From JABDGC01 sp964449835 (GTDB lineage Bacteria; Pseudomonadota; Gammaproteobacteria; DSM-16500): 17,526 nucleotides of DNA. The notes under the pieces were generated by a model. That model was not told the DNA's origin. It searched no databases and was given only the letters and a program-made list of their open reading frames with translations. Position numbers and translations under genes: made by a program. This document shows, piece after piece, positions 14,823 through 17,526 of the stretch; positions within the stretch are counted from its first letter, which is position 1; every line of letters begins with the position of its first letter. The stretch is taken from NCBI GenBank assembly GCA_964449835.1, contig CAYVBZ010000048.1, positions 1 to 17,526 on the forward strand, given 5' to 3'.

Positions 14823-14866
14823 CCCCTTCCCTCAACTACGTTGAGGGAAGGGGTAGGGTTGGGAGG
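14823..14866 (+). repeat. Palindrome plus G-tract element, copy 2
   Basis: A perfect 14-bp palindrome (arms 14823-14836 and 14840-14853, loop TAC) runs into G tracts at 14845-14847, 14850-14853, 14856-14858 and 14861-14863 with 2-nt spacers. Same layout and orientation as 4837-4884. It fills the space between the convergent fis and permease genes and ends 2 nt before the permease stop codon. No T-run follows on either strand, so it is not a normal intrinsic terminator. Confidence 0.65.
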
Positions 14867-14867
14867 T

Positions 14868-16067
14868 CTAATACCCTATAAAAACCTCATACCCAATCAA
14901 GATACTAAACAGCACCGACATCACCAGTGCCAAGATCAACATTGCTTTTCCACCGATGACTTGATAGGGCATCGTCATATTTTTCCTGTAACGACAAACC
15001 CAAGCCATGAGCGAAGGCAAGAGCGCAAACATAAAAATACAACACAAGCCAGCGAAGCTTAGAAAGACAATGAAAACTCTGGGATAAAAGAGGGTGATTA
15101 AAAGTGGTGGGATGAAGGTCATGCCCATAATGAAAGTTTTGCCCCAGCCTTCTTTTGCGACTCTGAAACCATCCGCCAAATAATCCGATAAACTAAGCGT
15201 GACAGTAACGAAAGCAGTCAAAATACAAATAGAGGTAAAGATTTTGGTAATAAAGGCAATTTTCGTGCTGGGGACGTAATGCTGAATTGATTCTAACAAA
15301 CCAGTAATGGGTTGCTGATGCTGCATTAATCTTTCTAAGCCAAACTCGCCAGCGACTGGAACGCTGCCAAAAATAGCCGCATTCCAGGCAGTGTAGCAAA
15401 CTAAAGGCAGTAAGGTTCCCATGAGAATGACGCCGCGTAATTTTTGAACGTCATCATCAAAGTAAGAACGCAAGGTTGGGATCAGGGGGGAAAAGGTGAA
15501 AGAAAGAATGGCGATAGAGGTAGCGGATAAAACGAAAGACAATTTTCCCTGCACATAATGCTCTGGGCTTGCGTGCATGCCAATGAAAATGATCAAGGCG
15601 AAGATGGCGCCCAGTTTAATCATCATGAGAAAACGATTCACCAGATCAACATGACGGACCCCGCGTGTGACAATGGAGCCGAAAAGAACCACGAAAACAA
15701 TGCCGCAAAGGGCCATGGGGACCTTGAGGCCCATGGATTGTAAAAGGCCGTGAAAGACATCTTGGCCGCCGGCGATGTAGGCAGAGACCACAGAGTAAAG
15801 CAGCAGCAAATAGGCGGTCCAAGCAATGATCTCACCTGGTTTTCCCAAGGTATGCTTGGCCATCGAGATCATGTGGCTATTCTTTGGAAAGCAGAGATTG
15901 ACTTCCAAAGTTAAAAACGCGGTAAAGGTCATGAGGGCCCAACAAATGATAAACAGCAAGGTCGAATATAAAAAGCCACTCTGAGCGGTTGTAATCGGCA
16001 GGCTTAACATGCCGCCACCGATGGCGGTGCCGGCGACCAATAAAATACCACCTATCGTTTTGTTCAT
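14868..16067 (-). CDS. Aromatic amino acid permease (HAAAP family, TyrP/Mtr-like)
   Basis: This 399-residue inner-membrane protein with about 11 hydrophobic segments is a proton-coupled amino acid importer, probably of tyrosine or tryptophan. The family signature at the N-terminus is GGILLVAGTAIGGGMLSLPI in TM1, followed by TM2 with LLFIICWALMTF. GKPGEIIAWTAYLLLLYS and LSFTFSPLIPTLRSYFDDD (the family FHxxIP-like region) are also present. ATG 16067 was chosen because it overlaps the MFS stop as ATGA and has GAGAGG upstream. The 45 residues of a longer frame are MFS gene sequence in another frame. It is translationally coupled to the MFS gene. Substrate identity is not resolved from sequence. 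Confidence 0.87.
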   Translation of the reverse strand: MNKTIGGILLVAGTAIGGGMLSLPITTAQSGFLYSTLLFIICWALMTFTAFLTLEVNLCFPKNSHMISMAKHTLGKPGEIIAWTAYLLLLYSVVSAYIAGGQDVFHGLLQSMGLKVPMALCGIVFVVLFGSIVTRGVRHVDLVNRFLMMIKLGAIFALIIFIGMHASPEHYVQGKLSFVLSATSIAILSFTFSPLIPTLRSYFDDDVQKLRGVILMGTLLPLVCYTAWNAAIFGSVPVAGEFGLERLMQHQQPITGLLESIQHYVPSTKIAFITKIFTSICILTAFVTVTLSLSDYLADGFRVAKEGWGKTFIMGMTFIPPLLITLFYPRVFIVFLSFAGLCCIFMFALLPSLMAWVCRYRKNMTMPYQVIGGKAMLILALVMSVLFSILIGYEVFIGY

Positions 16068-17323
16068 AACAGTCCTCTCGTTTTTCTTACCAAAATCAGC
16101 AGGGCGGCCCCAAGTATTAAATAGATAGGAAGAACACTGAGCGCAAAATAATAGCTGTTCAGTGAAAAATAACGCACGCCGTTTAAAAGAGTTCCATCCC
16201 AATTCAAGTCCAAAAGTTTGCCGATGGCAGGCTCTGTCATGCCGGTCAGAATGCCGTCGCTTGCATTAATCATTGCAATGACGGTTGCAGTGAGCACTGC
16301 GCTATTCAGTTCCTTGCCTAAGGCAAAAACAATCATAAAAGCGCCGAGTGAGAAACCAAAGGTGAAGAGCAAGAGAACCAAAAGCCAGGTGGGGAGGCCC
16401 GGGTAGTATAAGACCAGACTGATGGCGGCACAGGAGAGTAAGGTGCAGTAAAACATGACTGAAATGCGGTCGCCCAAACGATCAGAAAGAATGCCGAGGA
16501 TGGGACTCCCTAAACCTAAACCGATAAACACTAAAGAAACGAGGGAAGCGGCCTCTGTTTTGCTGAGATTATAAGCTTGTTGTAAGAAAGGATTACCCCA
16601 AAGACCGCCAAAGACTGCAATCGGTGTAAAAGCTAAACCCGAATACAAGGTCAGCAGCCAATTTTGTTTATTTTTAAAAACGCTTAAAACATCTTGGAAA
16701 GAAATATGAGTGACATGCTTTGTGCTATTCGGTTTGTCACGCACCAATAGAAAAAATAGCGCCGCCAGGACAAAACCCGCCCAAGCTAAACCCGCAAGGC
16801 TGGTCCGCCAACCAAATAGATTGATAGCATAGGAGAGGGGGGCCTGTCCAAATACGGCACCCGCCATGGCGGCTGTTGCTAATAAGCCGCTGATAAAAGC
16901 GTAGCGCTGCGGAGCGAACCAAGAGGCAGCTATTTTCATGTAAGCGATTGTTGCAAAGGCCACACCAATGCCCATCAAGGTGCGCGAGAGTTCTGCGGTC
17001 AGCAGGGACTGGGTTTGCGAAAAAAAGAAAGTTCCTACGGCGCAACTCAAAATAGCGAGGGCTGTCAGCCAGCGCGTGCTATATTTATCGAGGATGACGC
17101 CTACGAAAAGCTGGGCAATCATATATGAATAGTAAAAAGTGGCCGCGAGATTGCCGAGGCCTGCGCCTGTCAGGTTAAATTCCGCCATTAATTGTTCGGT
17201 GATGGTGCTGGGATAGATTTGCAAAACATACTTATAAAAAAGAAAACAAGCACAGAGGCTGATCATCAGAACAGGATAAAAACGCGAGACGGCTCTCGTT
17301 TGTGTAGTATTTGTGTTTATCAT
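16064..17323 (-). CDS. Major facilitator superfamily transporter
   Basis: This 419-residue protein with 12 predicted membrane segments has an MFS-type motif A in the loop 2-3 (GVILDKYSTRWL) and a repeat of it in the second half (GILSDRLGDRISV). The N-terminal part reads FYKYVLQIYPSTITEQLMAEF, typical of a large gammaproteobacterial group with Legionella and Coxiella members of mixed annotation. It is the first gene of the operon; the downstream permease overlaps its stop, so both may serve nutrient uptake. Legionella Pht transporters take up amino acids in the phagosome, which is only an analogy. The ATG has an AGGAAGAAGG ribosome binding site. Substrate unknown. Confidence 0.85.
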   Translation of the reverse strand: MINTNTTQTRAVSRFYPVLMISLCACFLFYKYVLQIYPSTITEQLMAEFNLTGAGLGNLAATFYYSYMIAQLFVGVILDKYSTRWLTALAILSCAVGTFFFSQTQSLLTAELSRTLMGIGVAFATIAYMKIAASWFAPQRYAFISGLLATAAMAGAVFGQAPLSYAINLFGWRTSLAGLAWAGFVLAALFFLLVRDKPNSTKHVTHISFQDVLSVFKNKQNWLLTLYSGLAFTPIAVFGGLWGNPFLQQAYNLSKTEAASLVSLVFIGLGLGSPILGILSDRLGDRISVMFYCTLLSCAAISLVLYYPGLPTWLLVLLLFTFGFSLGAFMIVFALGKELNSAVLTATVIAMINASDGILTGMTEPAIGKLLDLNWDGTLLNGVRYFSLNSYYFALSVLPIYLILGAALLILVRKTRGLL

Positions 17324-17391
17324 ACCTTCTTCCTAAATCGAACCTTTAGCATCATGACATAAATTTAAAATGAAGCAAAAGGTTGTTTTCT

Positions 17392-17420
17392 ATAATAACC
17401 AATAAAATGAGGTTGGTCAA
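17392..17420 (-). promoter_or_regulatory. Sigma70-type promoter of the MFS and permease operon
   Basis: Read leftward, TTGACC (17415-17420) and TATTAT (17392-17397) are separated by exactly 17 nt. Each matches five of six consensus bases. The start of transcription would leave a leader of about 60 nt before the MFS ATG at 17323. Confidence 0.65.
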
Positions 17421-17463
17421 TATATGATCAAGCTGGGGCGGCTTTTGGGTAAGGAATTGAATT

Positions 17464-17526
17464 TATGGGTTATATTAAAGAATTTACCCCGCGGCTTGCC
17501 GCGGGCTCTCTAGCTAAGGGGTTTCC
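17464..17526 (+). CDS. Possible start of a rightward gene, cut by the window edge
   Basis: An ATG at 17464 has AAGGA about 8-9 nt upstream and opens a frame that stays open to the window end for about 20 residues. The first residues are MGYIKEFTPRLAAGSLAKG. The frame runs through the palindrome at 17488-17505. It would be divergent from the MFS operon. The evidence is slight and a chance frame is possible. Confidence 0.3.
17488..17505. repeat. GC-rich palindrome at the right edge
   Basis: CCCGCGGC and GCCGCGGG are perfect 8-bp arms around TT. It is much more GC-rich than the AT-rich sequence before it (17360-17486), which suggests an inserted palindromic element. Similar cores with CCGCGG arms are known in intracellular bacteria as repeated elements (recollection). 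No second copy is in the window. Confidence 0.5.

Noticed and set aside
14868..16202. Permease starting at 16202
   Set aside because: The extra 45 residues are read out of frame through the MFS gene; ATG 16067 with ATGA overlap starts directly at TM1.

Overview
The window is a gene-dense, single-copy chromosomal stretch of about 17.5 kb from a gammaproteobacterium. Fis, a ProQ/FinO-domain protein, an HPF-cold-shock fusion and an aromatic amino acid permease all point that way. The gene content (PDH E1beta/E2, split biotin genes, MFS and HAAAP amino acid carriers, a large unknown membrane repeat protein) recalls the Legionella/Coxiella order. That placement rests on memory of families, not on a search. 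No plasmid, prophage, CRISPR, rRNA or tRNA gene was recognised.

Left part, rightward (1-4812): the 3' part of pdhB, then pdhC, bioD, bioA and bioB. They are tightly spaced or overlapping, probably one transcript linking pyruvate oxidation by a lipoylated complex with the last biotin steps. bioF lies about 5 kb away in another operon on the other strand. No bioC or bioH is present in the window.

Middle, leftward (4889-7847): a large gene for an unknown membrane-prone protein built from 100-residue repeats, with a small gene behind it. A 100-N assembly gap lies inside the repeat array. It splits the gene into two apparent ORFs, but the reading frame is consistent with one intact gene whose repeat copies were collapsed in assembly. 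This is the least explained and most interesting locus.

Right of it come a rightward HDAC-family deacetylase gene (8008-8925) and a leftward series: ProQ/FinO protein, enoyl-CoA hydratase, 3-hydroxyisobutyryl-CoA hydrolase, HPF-CSD protein and bioF (13270 down to 8988). Next is a rightward set of a lysine-rich coiled-coil protein, HU and Fis (13422-14813). With the neighbouring ProQ/FinO gene this makes a cluster of nucleic-acid-binding global regulators.

The right end is a leftward two-gene operon, MFS transporter then HAAAP permease, coupled by an ATGA overlap and preceded by a good sigma70-type promoter. Two related intergenic elements, each a palindrome followed by four guanine tracts, sit between convergent gene pairs after bioB and after fis. 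A separate GC-rich palindrome lies at the right edge.
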